A DNA stretch of 64,000 bases. It comes from Paraburkholderia sp. Ac-20340 (lineage in GTDB: Bacteria > Pseudomonadota > Gammaproteobacteria > Burkholderiales > Burkholderiaceae). This document shows positions 27,067-35,091 of this stretch, one piece after another. The position numbers and the translations under genes were made by a program. Positions within the stretch are counted from its first letter, which is position 1; the number at the start of each line of letters is the position of its first letter. The stretch covers positions 51,569-115,568 of the forward strand of contig NZ_JAAGPR010000028.1 in assembly GCF_017104965.1 (NCBI RefSeq), written 5' to 3'. The notes beneath the pieces were generated by a model. That model saw only the letters and a program-made list of their open reading frames with translations. It made no database searches and was not told the DNA's origin.

Positions 27067-27753
27067 TTATTGGCGAGTCTCGTATCGCGCGATTAAAGCA
27101 TCGAGATTCTCGCGCGCGAGTGATTCCCGTCGCGCGAGTTCATCGGTATGAAATAAAGGCGTATGTTCGCGCAGGCTTTTGAGCGCTTGCAGACGTCCCA
27201 AACGGAACGCTTCTGCCGGATTATCTGGGTCTTGTGCCCATTCCTGCGCAATGCCCTTATCGTAATCAATCAAGCGTTCGAGCGGTGCCGCGAGAATCGC
27301 GAGATCGGCATCGAGAAATAGCAGCGCCGCGTGCTTTTGGGCCGGATCGCGTTCGCATTCGGGCGGCAGTTTATGGGTTTTCGTCGCGCGTATCCACTGC
27401 TGCGCTAACGCCAGATGAAGGGCGTGCGTGCGCAGCCAGTCTGCGGAACAGTGGGCTTGCGTCACGTTCAGCAACCACGTTGCGCTGAGCGCTTCGTTAT
27501 CGGCGTATTCGGGCAACGAAGTTGCGTAGACCACGTCATGGCCCCACACGGCAAGCTCGATCGCGGGCCAGAGCGCTGCGCCGCGAAACGGTTCGAGTTG
27601 ATCGAACAGTTCCGCGAGGTGCGCGAGCGTGTGATAGAAACGCTGCGGTTCGCTGTAGGCGTTTTCTATAAGCGGCCACACCGTGGGCGTGCCGAAGCAC
27701 GCATCGCAGGAAGCGCGCAACGCGGCCAGTGCATTGGAAGCGAGAGTCGTCAT
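27067..27753 (-). CDS. Predicted HD-superfamily metal-dependent phosphohydrolase
   Basis: 228 residues. RFYHTLAHLAELFDQLEPF supplies the first metal histidines, and ELAVWGHDVVYATSLPEYADN the HD dyad. A later FLDADLAILA block carries another conserved Asp. This is the pattern of the small HD proteins of COG4339. The substrate is probably a nucleotide or phosphoester, but none has been established for this group to my knowledge. It is downstream of the SDR/RibB operon and separated from it by a tandem repeat. Confidence 0.78.
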   Translation of the reverse strand: MTTLASNALAALRASCDACFGTPTVWPLIENAYSEPQRFYHTLAHLAELFDQLEPFRGAALWPAIELAVWGHDVVYATSLPEYADNEALSATWLLNVTQAHCSADWLRTHALHLALAQQWIRATKTHKLPPECERDPAQKHAALLFLDADLAILAAPLERLIDYDKGIAQEWAQDPDNPAEAFRLGRLQALKSLREHTPLFHTDELARRESLARENLDALIARYETRQ

Positions 27754-27767
27754 GCGCGCAGGGTATC

Positions 27768-27811
27768 ACTGAACGCGCACTGAACGCACAACGAACGCAC
27801 AATCAACGCCC
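27768..27811. repeat. Four-copy 11-bp tandem repeat
   Basis: Four consecutive 11-base units read ACTGAACGCGC, ACTGAACGCAC, AACGAACGCAC and AATCAACGCCC. They lie exactly in the 72-bp gap between the SDR stop (27826) and the HD-protein start (27753). The conserved core is AACGC. It may be a recent slippage array or a protein-binding array. Confidence 0.6.
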
Positions 27812-27825
27812 CTACCGCGCGCGAA

Positions 27826-28680
27826 TCAGGCAACGATAGCCGGATGTGCCTGCACCGGTCCGCCCAGTTGCTCGCGATGCGAAGGCGGCTGGCGTCCGTC
27901 GATATCGGTAATACCATATTCGCGCGCGAGTTCCGCACCGACCAGCACGAGGCCGGATTTAGCCGCGCGCTGCGGATCGCGATAAAGCGCATCGATAAGA
28001 CGACCCGTAAATTGCGGGCTTTCCGCGAGTTCGCTGAAGCCCGCATACTGTTCGGGATGGGCGGCGATCACGCGCGCGGTGCGTTCGGTCTGCAGCATGC
28101 CCATCCAGATCGAAACGGCCGCTACATTGAATGCACGCAGATCGACAGCCATATCTTTGGCGAATTTATCCACGCCCACTTTTTGCGCGCCGTACGCCGC
28201 GCCGTGCATATAGCAACTCGCGCCAAACGACGAAGTAAACGCGATCAAGCCATTGCGTTGCGCCGCCATCAGCTTTGCCGCGTGCCAACTTGCGACATAA
28301 GCCGAGCGCAGCCCGACGTCGAGAATATCGACCATCTCCAGCGGCTTTTCCCAGAACGGCGCGGGGCGGATCAACTCGTCGTGCAGCACGGTGGCGTTAT
28401 TCACGAGCACATCCAGCCGTCCTTGCTCCGCGCAAATGCGGGCGAAGGCGGCTTCGACCTGGGCATCGTCGGCGTGATCGCAGGGCAGGGCGATGCCGCG
28501 TCCGCCCAGCCGGTCGATTTCGGCAGCGGTTGCGTGGATGGTGCCGGGCAAGGGCGCATCGCCTTCGTGCTGCGAGCGGCCGGTGACATAAACGGTGGCG
28601 CCGGCCGCGCCCAGCGCGAGCGCAATGCCTTTGCCCGCGCCGCGCGAAGCGCCTGTAACGAGAGCGATGATTGGATTCAT
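27826..28680 (-). CDS. Short-chain dehydrogenase (DHRS1-like)
   Basis: 284 residues from the ATG at 28680 (MNPIIALVTGASRGAGKGIA). The cofactor motif is TGASRGAGKGIALALG, the middle motif VLVNNATVLHDE, and the catalytic region SSFGASCYMHGAAYGAQKVGVDK (Tyr-x3-Lys). The C-terminal extension and overall order resemble DHRS1-type SDRs. It is the last gene of the minus-strand operon hydrolase, crotonase, RibB, SDR. Given the candidate TeiR operator upstream of the operon, it may act on a steroid hydroxyl or keto group. This is an inference from context. Confidence 0.82.
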   Translation of the reverse strand: MNPIIALVTGASRGAGKGIALALGAAGATVYVTGRSQHEGDAPLPGTIHATAAEIDRLGGRGIALPCDHADDAQVEAAFARICAEQGRLDVLVNNATVLHDELIRPAPFWEKPLEMVDILDVGLRSAYVASWHAAKLMAAQRNGLIAFTSSFGASCYMHGAAYGAQKVGVDKFAKDMAVDLRAFNVAAVSIWMGMLQTERTARVIAAHPEQYAGFSELAESPQFTGRLIDALYRDPQRAAKSGLVLVGAELAREYGITDIDGRQPPSHREQLGGPVQAHPAIVA

Positions 28681-28696
28681 GGTGGGGTGTTCTCTT

Positions 28697-29890
28697 TTAT
28701 GCTTCGACCAACGCAGGCGCGCTATACGTCGCAAACGCGGCAGCGCGAATCGAATCGACAGAAGCGCTGACGCTATCGCTCGCCATATCAGGCAGATCTT
28801 CTAGCGGAATAAACGCGCTGATTTCCAGTCCATGCCCTGAAAGCGCGGGCAATTTCAGCGGACTGGACAGCACGTTGAGTCTTTTCAAACCGAGGTCGCG
28901 CAAAATCTGCGAGCCGATGCCGTAATGGCGTTTGCCAGAAACCGAAGCCGAAGCGGCTTGCCCATCGCGCAGGTTCTCCGCTGAATTCACCCGCAATTCG
29001 CAATCGAGCAGCACGGCCACGCCGCAATCGCACGCGTCGATGCGCGCGAGCGAGGCGTGCAGCGCCTGAACGTGCGCGTTCGTTCGCACGTCGAGAGGAT
29101 CGAGCAGATCGAGCAGCGAGGCGCGCTCCTGTACGCGCACGAGCGTCGGTATATCGGCGTCTGGCTGGCCGCGCACGAGCGCGAGATGCGTTGCACCGCT
29201 CACGCGGTCGCGATAGGCCATTGCCTCGAATCGACCCCACGCTGTATCGATTGCGCGCGCGCCGATGCGCTCCACCAGCGATTCGCGCTCGCTGCGATAG
29301 CGGATCAGATCGGCGATCGTGCCTATTTTCAGGCCGTGTTCGTGTGCGAAACGCTTGAGTTCAGGCAGCCGCGCCATGGTGCCGTCGTCGTTCATGATTT
29401 CGCAGATCACGGCGGCGGGCGTGAAGCCCGCGAGCGCGGTGAGATCGCAGCCCGCTTCCGTATGGCCCGCGCGCACCAGCACGCCGCCTTCGCGCGCGAC
29501 GATGGGAAACACGTGGCCAGGCTGCACCAGATGCTCCGCACGCACGCCGGGCGCCGTGGCCGTGCGGATCGTGTGGGCGCGATCGGCGGCGCTGATGCCG
29601 GTTGTCACGCCTTGCGCGGCCTCGATGCTGACCGTGAACGCCGTGCCGTACTGTGTGCCATTGCGCGTGCTCATCGGCGAGAGTTGCAGGCGTGCTGCAT
29701 GGTCGGCCGTGAGCGTGAGGCAGATCAAACCGCGTGCGTGGCGCGCCATGAAGTTGATCGCGGCGGGCGTCACGCAATCGGCGGCAATGACGAGATCGCC
29801 TTCGTTTTCGCGGTCTTCTTCATCGACGAGGATCACCATGCGCCCCGCGCGCAGTTCTTCGACGATGGTGGCGGTATCGGCCAGTTTCAT
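28697..29890 (-). CDS. ribB: RibB (DHBP synthase) with degenerate GTP cyclohydrolase II-like domain
   Basis: 397 residues. The N-terminal 200 residues are a complete 3,4-dihydroxy-2-butanone 4-phosphate synthase: ILVDEEDRENEGDLVIAAD, MARHARGLICL, GTAFTVSIEAAQGVTTGISAADRA and RAGHTEAGCDLTALAG. The C-terminal half has the length of RibA, but the Cys cluster that binds zinc in active GTP cyclohydrolase II is not visible, so probably only the RibB activity remains. That step supplies the four-carbon unit of riboflavin. Its place in a steroid-island operon suggests extra flavin for the many flavoenzymes here. It overlaps the crotonase gene by 4 bases. Confidence 0.87.
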   Translation of the reverse strand: MKLADTATIVEELRAGRMVILVDEEDRENEGDLVIAADCVTPAAINFMARHARGLICLTLTADHAARLQLSPMSTRNGTQYGTAFTVSIEAAQGVTTGISAADRAHTIRTATAPGVRAEHLVQPGHVFPIVAREGGVLVRAGHTEAGCDLTALAGFTPAAVICEIMNDDGTMARLPELKRFAHEHGLKIGTIADLIRYRSERESLVERIGARAIDTAWGRFEAMAYRDRVSGATHLALVRGQPDADIPTLVRVQERASLLDLLDPLDVRTNAHVQALHASLARIDACDCGVAVLLDCELRVNSAENLRDGQAASASVSGKRHYGIGSQILRDLGLKRLNVLSSPLKLPALSGHGLEISAFIPLEDLPDMASDSVSASVDSIRAAAFATYSAPALVEA

Positions 29891-30702
29891 GGCTTGGGCT
29901 CCTCGGTGCGGATGGGAAAGCGCGGCGCGCGACGTTCTGCAAACGCGTTGGTGCCTTCGCGGAAATCGGCCTGCGATGCGCAGGCGAGAAAGCCGCGTTG
30001 TTCGGCCAGCAGTTGCGCGTCCAGCGTGCGGCCCGGTGCATCGGCGATCAGATGTTTGGTGTGCGAGAAGGCGACCGGCGACAGTTCGGCCAGACGCTCG
30101 GCGCGTTCACGTGTTGCGCTCGCGAGTTCTGCCGCGGGAACCACCCAGTTGACGAGGCCAACGCGCAAGGCGTCGTCGGCGCTATGGCGTTCGTCCAGAT
30201 AGAGCCATTGCGCGGCCACGCGCGTGCCCAGCAGACGCGGCAGTGTGAAGCTCGCGCCGCCGTCGGGCGAGGTGCCGAGCCGGTTGTACGCCGAGGTGAA
30301 CGATGCGTTGTCGGCGGCGATCGCCACGTCGCACGCGGCCACGAGCGCGAGGCCGAAGCCCGCTGCCGCGCCGTTCACGCTTGCCAGGATCGGTTTGGGG
30401 GAACGCGCGATGGTTGCGACCGCAACCTGAGCATGACGCACGAGTTTGCCGATGGCGCGCGTGCGGCGCGCTGCGGGCAAGTCGAGCGCGGCGCGCATGG
30501 CGTTGACGTCGCCGCCCGCCATGAAGGCACGGCCCGCGCCGGTCAGCACGATTGCACGCACCGACGGGTCTTGCGTCAGCCGATCGAGGCGCGAGCAAAG
30601 TTCGACGGCCATGGTTTCGCTGAGCGCGTTGAGCGCGTCCGGGCGGTTGAACGTGAGCGTGGCGACGCCCTGGGCATCGGTGGAACTAAGGATTTCCGTC
30701 AT
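29887..30702 (-). CDS. Enoyl-CoA hydratase/isomerase (crotonase) family protein
   Basis: 271 residues from the ATG at 30702. The oxyanion-hole blocks are GRAFMAGGDVNAM and SVNGAAAGFGLALVAACDVAIA, and DGGASFTLPRLLG carries the region of the second catalytic acid. The family hydrates enoyl-CoAs or performs related isomerase or lyase reactions. It overlaps ribB as ATGA and lies 7 bases after the hydrolase gene, so it is firmly in this operon. The substrate may be a steroid ring or side-chain CoA ester; this is context only. Confidence 0.85.
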   Translation of the reverse strand: MTEILSSTDAQGVATLTFNRPDALNALSETMAVELCSRLDRLTQDPSVRAIVLTGAGRAFMAGGDVNAMRAALDLPAARRTRAIGKLVRHAQVAVATIARSPKPILASVNGAAAGFGLALVAACDVAIAADNASFTSAYNRLGTSPDGGASFTLPRLLGTRVAAQWLYLDERHSADDALRVGLVNWVVPAAELASATRERAERLAELSPVAFSHTKHLIADAPGRTLDAQLLAEQRGFLACASQADFREGTNAFAERRAPRFPIRTEEPKP

Positions 30703-30709
30703 GGCGATA

Positions 30710-31657
30710 TCAGCGATAAAGCGCCGCGTGCAAGGCGTGCGCGCCGAAGCTGAGCGCGGCGTCGGCGGCATCGAACACGCCCAGCATGCTGGCGAAGCCG
30801 TGTATCTGGCCCGGCCAGCGCACCAGCGTTGCGGCCACGCCCGCCTGGGCGAGGCGCGCGGCGTAGCGTTCGGCTTCGTCGCGCAGCGGGTCGTATTCGG
30901 CGCTGATGATGGTTGCGGGCGCAACCTGATCGAGCGATTCGGTGCCGAGTGGGCTGGCAAGCGGGCAGGCGCGATCCGCATCGGCATCGAAATATTGATG
31001 TTTGAACCAGCGCATCAAACCGGCGTCGAGCAGGTAGCTCTGGCCGAAGCTTTCGTATGAAGGATGCTCGTGCGCGCAGTCGAGCACCGGGTAGAGCAGC
31101 AATTGGTGGGCAATCGTGACTTCGTTGCGCAATTGCTGGGCGCAAACAGCGGCGAGATTGCCGCCCGCGCTGTCACCGGCGACGGCCAGCGCATCAGGAC
31201 GCGCGCCCAGCTGCACGGCATGGGCGGCCGCCCAGCGCACGGCAGCGAGGGCGTCGTGCGCGGCCGCCGGGAAGCGCGCTTCGGGCGCGAGCCGGTAATC
31301 GACCGATAGCACGAGCGTGCGGGCGCGCGCCGCGAGCGTGCGGCAGAGGTTGGCGTGCGTGTCGATTCCGCAGGCCACGAAGCCGCCGCCGTGGAAAAAC
31401 ACCGTGAGCGCAAGCGCCTCGTCACCGCCATCCAGGCCAGCAACCGGACGATAAAGACGCGCAGCCAGCGCACCGGCGGGGCCCGGCAACGCGAGGTCTT
31501 CCTCGGCGGCGACAGCGTCGCCTGCGCCGAACGCACTGGCCGCGCCGCCGGCCGCGAGCGCGGCGCGATAACTGGCGGCGTCGAGCCGCGCATAGTCGGG
31601 CGCGGGCGCGCCAGCCAGCGAGGCAAGCAGCGCGGCGGCCTGGGGATCGAGCGCCAT
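30710..31657 (-). CDS. Alpha/beta hydrolase, hormone-sensitive-lipase family
   Basis: 315 residues. The HSL oxyanion motif FFHGGGFVACG is at about 90-100, the nucleophile elbow is AVAGDSAGGNLAA, the acid is Asp in SAEYDPLRDEAERYA, and the base is His in WPGQIHGFASM. It is a carboxylesterase or lipase type enzyme, not a C-C (meta-cleavage product) hydrolase, so it is not HsaD. It heads the minus-strand operon and is divergent from the LuxR regulator. A plausible job is hydrolysis of a steroid ester or lactone. Confidence 0.87.
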   Translation of the reverse strand: MALDPQAAALLASLAGAPAPDYARLDAASYRAALAAGGAASAFGAGDAVAAEEDLALPGPAGALAARLYRPVAGLDGGDEALALTVFFHGGGFVACGIDTHANLCRTLAARARTLVLSVDYRLAPEARFPAAAHDALAAVRWAAAHAVQLGARPDALAVAGDSAGGNLAAVCAQQLRNEVTIAHQLLLYPVLDCAHEHPSYESFGQSYLLDAGLMRWFKHQYFDADADRACPLASPLGTESLDQVAPATIISAEYDPLRDEAERYAARLAQAGVAATLVRWPGQIHGFASMLGVFDAADAALSFGAHALHAALYR

Positions 31658-32040
31658 GCGGGTTTCTCCTTGGAATGAATGGATGTGAAGGACCGGAATC
31701 AGCGATGAAACAGGCGCTGAATACAGCGAAAATCTCGCCCTATGGCGCCCGGAATAGTCATTGAGCGCATTGGAGCGTCTGGGCGCGGCGGCGGCATCGT
31801 CCGATCAGACGAGGGGCGCGCAGGCGGTTCGGCGTAATGTCTGGAATGGGGCGCAACGTAGGGTTCGTGCTGTACGCGCCCCGCCAAAGAAGCGTCCACA
31901 GATGAGACGCACGAGAAACAGGAGACGCGAGGCGATGCACCGGCCAGGGGAATCTCCCGATGCCGATCGCATGACAGCCCCGTAAAGTTGGCCGTCGCAA
32001 AAGCGACGTGCAGGCGGCATGGAGGACGGAGACCGTGTTG
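31658..32040. promoter_or_regulatory. Divergent region between hydrolase operon and LuxR regulator
   Basis: About 380 bases without a convincing gene. Frames that cross it are Cys/Arg-rich shadows. It contains a copy of the 20-bp steroid-island element at 31795-31814 reading toward the hydrolase gene. No copy reads toward the LuxR gene itself. A GGAGG-containing ribosome binding site precedes the LuxR start. Confidence 0.55.
31795..31814 (-). promoter_or_regulatory. Steroid-island 20-bp element, hydrolase-operon copy
   Basis: On the minus strand the sequence is CCTCGTCTGATCGGACGATG. It matches 15 of 16 fixed positions of the consensus CCTAGTCYNNNNRGACGATG. The nearest gene in that orientation is the hydrolase, whose ATG is 137 bases further on. 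It probably binds the adjacent LuxR-type regulator. Confidence 0.6.
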
Positions 32041-33219
32041 ATGGAGACGAGATGGGCCCCGGAAGAGGGCCAGGACGCGAGCGCCGTGGCGGGCATCGAC
32101 GTTCCGCAGTTCAGCGCGCTGCTTGCGCGCATCTATCAGGGGCCGCTGGAAACGGTGCCCTGGAAGGCCGCGCTGGAACTCATACGCGTGCATCTGGACG
32201 CCACTTACGCCACGCTGATCCTGCGTTCGCCGTCGAGCGACCGCCGCGGTCTCATGGTGCACGCGGCCGAAGGCGCAGGCGCGCCCAACGATGCCTCGTA
32301 TAACGACTATTACTATTCGCTCGACCCGTTCGTGGGCCTGCCCGCCGAACGCGTGGTGACGGTGGACGAGGTGTTCGGCGAAACCGGCTGGCTGTCGAGC
32401 GAGCTCTACAAACAGTTTCTGCAGCCCGCCGACGTGCGCTACATCATGGGCGCCGATCTGCGCACGGAAACCGGCGTGGAGTGCCGCTTTCGCGTTTGCC
32501 GCAAGCATGGCGTCGCGCATTTTTCCGCACGCGACAAGGCGTTTTGCGCGCTGCTGCTGCCGCATCTGCGCCGCGCGGTGGAACTGCATTCGCGCCTGGA
32601 CGTGGTGGAATCGGAGCGCACGCTCTATGCGAGCGCCATCGACCGCATGCTGGTGGGCACCGTCACGCTCGACGAAAACGGCGCGATCATGAGCACCAAT
32701 AGCGTCGCCGATGAAATCCTCGCGGAAACGGATGGCCTGCGTATCGCGCACGGTCATGTCGAAGCCACCGATAGCCACGAAAACCGCACGCTGCAGCGGC
32801 TGATTCGCCACGCGATGATGGGCCACTTCGGCACCGCGGGGCCGCTGGTGGAAGCGATGCCCGTCACGCGTAGCGGCGACCGCCCGAAACTGGGCGTGCT
32901 GGTGCGTACGGTGCCGCTGTCCGACTGGTCGGAGGATAATCGCCGCCGTCCCGCGACCGTGCTGTTTTTGCGCGACCCGGACCGCAAATCGCAGCGCTCG
33001 CAGGAGGTCGTGCGCAAGCTGTTCGACCTCACGCCCGCCGAGACCTCGCTCGCGCTGCTGCTCACCAACGGCCTCACACTCGAAGAGGCCGCTGAAGAAC
33101 TGGGCATCAGCAAGAACACGGCGCGCGCACACCTGCGCTCGATCTTTTCGAAGACGGGCGTGACGCGTCAGGCCACGCTCGTGCGTATCCTGCTGGGCAG
33201 CGTGGTGCCGCTGGGTTGA
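32041..33219 (+). CDS. LuxR-family regulator, TeiR-like steroid regulator candidate
   Basis: About 392 residues from the ATG at 32041. A GTG at 32035 with GGAGG 9 bases upstream is an equally good start, and an ATG at 32008 is in frame. The last 63 residues form a LuxR/NarL-type helix-turn-helix (LTPAETSLALLLTNGLTLEE then AAEELGISKNTARAHLRSIF). The N-terminal 300 residues contain a sensor region with PAS-like features (VGTVTLDENGAIMSTNSVAD). There is no receiver domain and no recognisable autoinducer domain. The overall plan and length match TeiR, the testosterone-inducible LuxR-type activator of Comamonas testosteroni. Its central position in the steroid island makes it the likely activator. 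Confidence 0.82.
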   Translation: METRWAPEEGQDASAVAGIDVPQFSALLARIYQGPLETVPWKAALELIRVHLDATYATLILRSPSSDRRGLMVHAAEGAGAPNDASYNDYYYSLDPFVGLPAERVVTVDEVFGETGWLSSELYKQFLQPADVRYIMGADLRTETGVECRFRVCRKHGVAHFSARDKAFCALLLPHLRRAVELHSRLDVVESERTLYASAIDRMLVGTVTLDENGAIMSTNSVADEILAETDGLRIAHGHVEATDSHENRTLQRLIRHAMMGHFGTAGPLVEAMPVTRSGDRPKLGVLVRTVPLSDWSEDNRRRPATVLFLRDPDRKSQRSQEVVRKLFDLTPAETSLALLLTNGLTLEEAAEELGISKNTARAHLRSIFSKTGVTRQATLVRILLGSVVPLG

Positions 33220-33238
33220 CGCCGCGTCACTCAGGAAG

Positions 33239-33267
33239 GCGGCCTTTAACGTGCTGTTAAAGGCCGC
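33239..33267. terminator. Bidirectional hairpin between LuxR and VOC genes
   Basis: A perfect 12-bp stem (33239-33250 with 33256-33267) with a 5-base loop sits between the converging stops at 33219 and 33276. It serves both directions. Confidence 0.8.
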
Positions 33268-33275
33268 TTCGTCCG

Positions 33276-33626
33276 TCACGCCAGATGCTTTTGCGTGAGC
33301 ACCAGCAGCGCGCCATTGCGATCCTCCAGCACGGCACGCAATTCATGCGGCCCCTGCTGCACCGGCACGCGCACCGAAGCGCCCGTGGCTACCACGCGCG
33401 CCATCGCCGCATAGAGATCGTCATCTTCTGCAATCCTGAACGTTAGTGCCGGACGTTCTACGATCCGTTCATCGCCTGCTACCAGCGCAATCGTGAGCGG
33501 ACCGCCTTCCAGTGCGCAATAGCGCTCGCCGTCGCGCATTTTCACCGTGAGCCCGAGTCCATCGACGAAAAACGGCAGCGCCGTGTCGATCGTGTCCACC
33601 GGGTACAGCATCATCGAAGCCTTCAT
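33276..33626 (-). CDS. Small VOC-family protein, possible steroid-regulon member
   Basis: 116 residues with the betaalpha-betabetabeta pattern of one VOC module (MLYPVDTIDTALPFFVDGLG, ALEGGPLTIALV, LEDRNGALLVL). The usual metal-binding His/Glu set is weak or absent at the N-terminus, so it may not be a metalloenzyme. The gene is alone on the minus strand. A copy of the 20-bp steroid element lies 67 bases upstream of its start in the same orientation as at kshA and hsaC, so it is probably co-regulated. The function is unknown; it could be an isomerase or a steroid-binding helper. Confidence 0.75.
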   Translation of the reverse strand: MKASMMLYPVDTIDTALPFFVDGLGLTVKMRDGERYCALEGGPLTIALVAGDERIVERPALTFRIAEDDDLYAAMARVVATGASVRVPVQQGPHELRAVLEDRNGALLVLTQKHLA

Positions 33627-33693
33627 CGCATCTTCCCCTTGTGTGTTCTGTGGTCATGCCACGAGCCGATGCTAGCGCGCGCGTAGCGGCGCG

Positions 33694-33713
33694 CCATGTC
33701 CGATTGGACTAGG
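33694..33713 (-). promoter_or_regulatory. Steroid-island 20-bp element, VOC-gene copy
   Basis: Minus-strand sequence CCTAGTCCAATCGGACATGG. The left arm and central GGAC match perfectly; the last four bases are shifted by one, so 13 of 16 positions match. It ends 67 bases before the VOC gene start. On the plus strand the palindromic core reads GTCC-GATT-GGAC. Confidence 0.6.
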
Positions 33714-33756
33714 CCGCTACAACCCTTCGCATTGCGCGCCTGGCGCAGCAAAACAC

Positions 33757-33776
33757 GCTAATCCAAATAGACGATG
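33757..33776 (+). promoter_or_regulatory. Steroid-island 20-bp element, LLM/hsaA-operon copy
   Basis: Plus-strand sequence GCTAATCCAAATAGACGATG, 14 of 16 consensus positions. It lies 123 bases upstream of the LLM flavoenzyme start, so this divergent region has one element for each direction. Confidence 0.55.
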
Positions 33777-33899
33777 CCGCGCATGCCTTGCGCGCCGACA
33801 CTTCCTCTCATGGACCGCCACGCGGTTCCCATCTCGCCCGACCTGGCCCATCCGCGGCGGCGCAGCCGGCGAGTCCGACACAACAAGGAGACACCCGCG

Positions 33900-35039
33900 A
33901 TGAAGTTTTCCCTGATCTACGAAGCCCAGACGACCGATGCATCGCGCGAGGGCGACCACCGCGTCTTCAAGGAGACCGTCGAGCAGGCGCTGCTGGCCGA
34001 GCAGATGGGCTTCGACACCGTCTGGTGCGTCGAGCACACCTCGCTCACGAACTACGCGCATATGAGCGCGCCGGAAACCTTTCTTGCCTATCTCGCGGGC
34101 CGCACGACGCGCATTGGCCTCGGTCACGGCGTAATCTGCCTGCCGCCCGCGATGAATCATCCGATCAAGGTGGCCGAGCGCGTCGCGATGCTCGACATTC
34201 TTTCGCAGGGCCGCGTGCACTTTGGCGTGGGCAAGGGCGGCAGCCAGCAGGAAGCGGGCGCGTTCGGCTACGACCTCGCGGAACTGCAGCCGATGATCGA
34301 CGAATCGATGTACCTCGTGCCGAAGATGTTCGTGCAGGACGAGATCGAACACAACGGTCAATACATCAAGATTCCTAAACGTCCGATTCACCCGAAACCG
34401 TATCAGGACCCGCATCCGCCGATGTATATGGCCTGTACCAATAGCGATGGTTTGCTGCGCGCCGGTCAGCGTGGGCTCGGTGCGCTGGTGCTGGGTTTTG
34501 GCGGCCCCGACGAAGTGGCGAAGAAGAACGCGCTCTATCGCGAAGCGTGGCGCACGCGCAAGGCGGAAGATCAGGTGGGTTTCCGCCCGACCGAACATCT
34601 CGCGGCGCTGTGCCCGGCCATCGTCATGGCGGACGGCCAGCAGGCCCGCAAGATCGGCATTCGCGGCCAGCGCTACTTCATGGAGTCGCTCGCGTACTGG
34701 TACACCGGTGGCGAGCGTCCCGATCCGTCGAGCTGGGGCGACGATCTTGTCCAGGCGGACGGCGGCCAGATGGTGATCCGCTCGCGCTTCGCATCGGAGG
34801 AAGTGGTGGTGGACTTCAGCGATCCGGCGTTGTCGATGATGAACCCGAATCACGCTTACGGCACGGTCGATGACTGCATTGGTTATGTAGGACGCCTGAT
34901 GGAAGCGGGCGTGGACGAAGTGCTGTTCCTCTGCCAGATGGGTACGGTGCCGCATGAAGCGCAGCTTGAAACCATCCGCAATATCGGCGAACACGTGATT
35001 CCGTACTTCAACCGCGTGAAGGCGCGCGCGGTCGCCTGA
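33900..35039 (+). CDS. Luciferase-like (LLM) flavin-dependent monooxygenase
   Basis: 379 residues from the ATG at 33900 (AAGGAG 10 bases upstream). It is a bacterial-luciferase-type TIM barrel: MKFSLIYEAQTTDASREGD, AEQMGFDTVWCVEHTSLTNY, LGHGVICLPPAMNHPIKVAERVAMLDILSQGRVHFGVGKGGS and MYMACTNSDGLLRAGQRGLG. These enzymes use reduced FMN (or F420) to oxygenate a substrate and need a separate reductase. HsaB, encoded nearby, could serve. It is the first gene of the long plus-strand steroid operon and has its own candidate operator. No standard step of the aerobic 9,10-seco pathway calls for this family, so its substrate is an open question. Confidence 0.87.
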   Translation: MKFSLIYEAQTTDASREGDHRVFKETVEQALLAEQMGFDTVWCVEHTSLTNYAHMSAPETFLAYLAGRTTRIGLGHGVICLPPAMNHPIKVAERVAMLDILSQGRVHFGVGKGGSQQEAGAFGYDLAELQPMIDESMYLVPKMFVQDEIEHNGQYIKIPKRPIHPKPYQDPHPPMYMACTNSDGLLRAGQRGLGALVLGFGGPDEVAKKNALYREAWRTRKAEDQVGFRPTEHLAALCPAIVMADGQQARKIGIRGQRYFMESLAYWYTGGERPDPSSWGDDLVQADGGQMVIRSRFASEEVVVDFSDPALSMMNPNHAYGTVDDCIGYVGRLMEAGVDEVLFLCQMGTVPHEAQLETIRNIGEHVIPYFNRVKARAVA

Positions 35040-35091
35040 GCCTGACACCGGCAAGCCGGCCACAACATCAAGAAGACACAAGGAGACAGCG

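Noticed and set aside
30710..31657. Hydrolase considered as the missing meta-cleavage product hydrolase HsaD
   Set aside because: It carries the HGGG oxyanion motif and GDSAGG elbow of the hormone-sensitive-lipase family, unlike C-C hydrolases.
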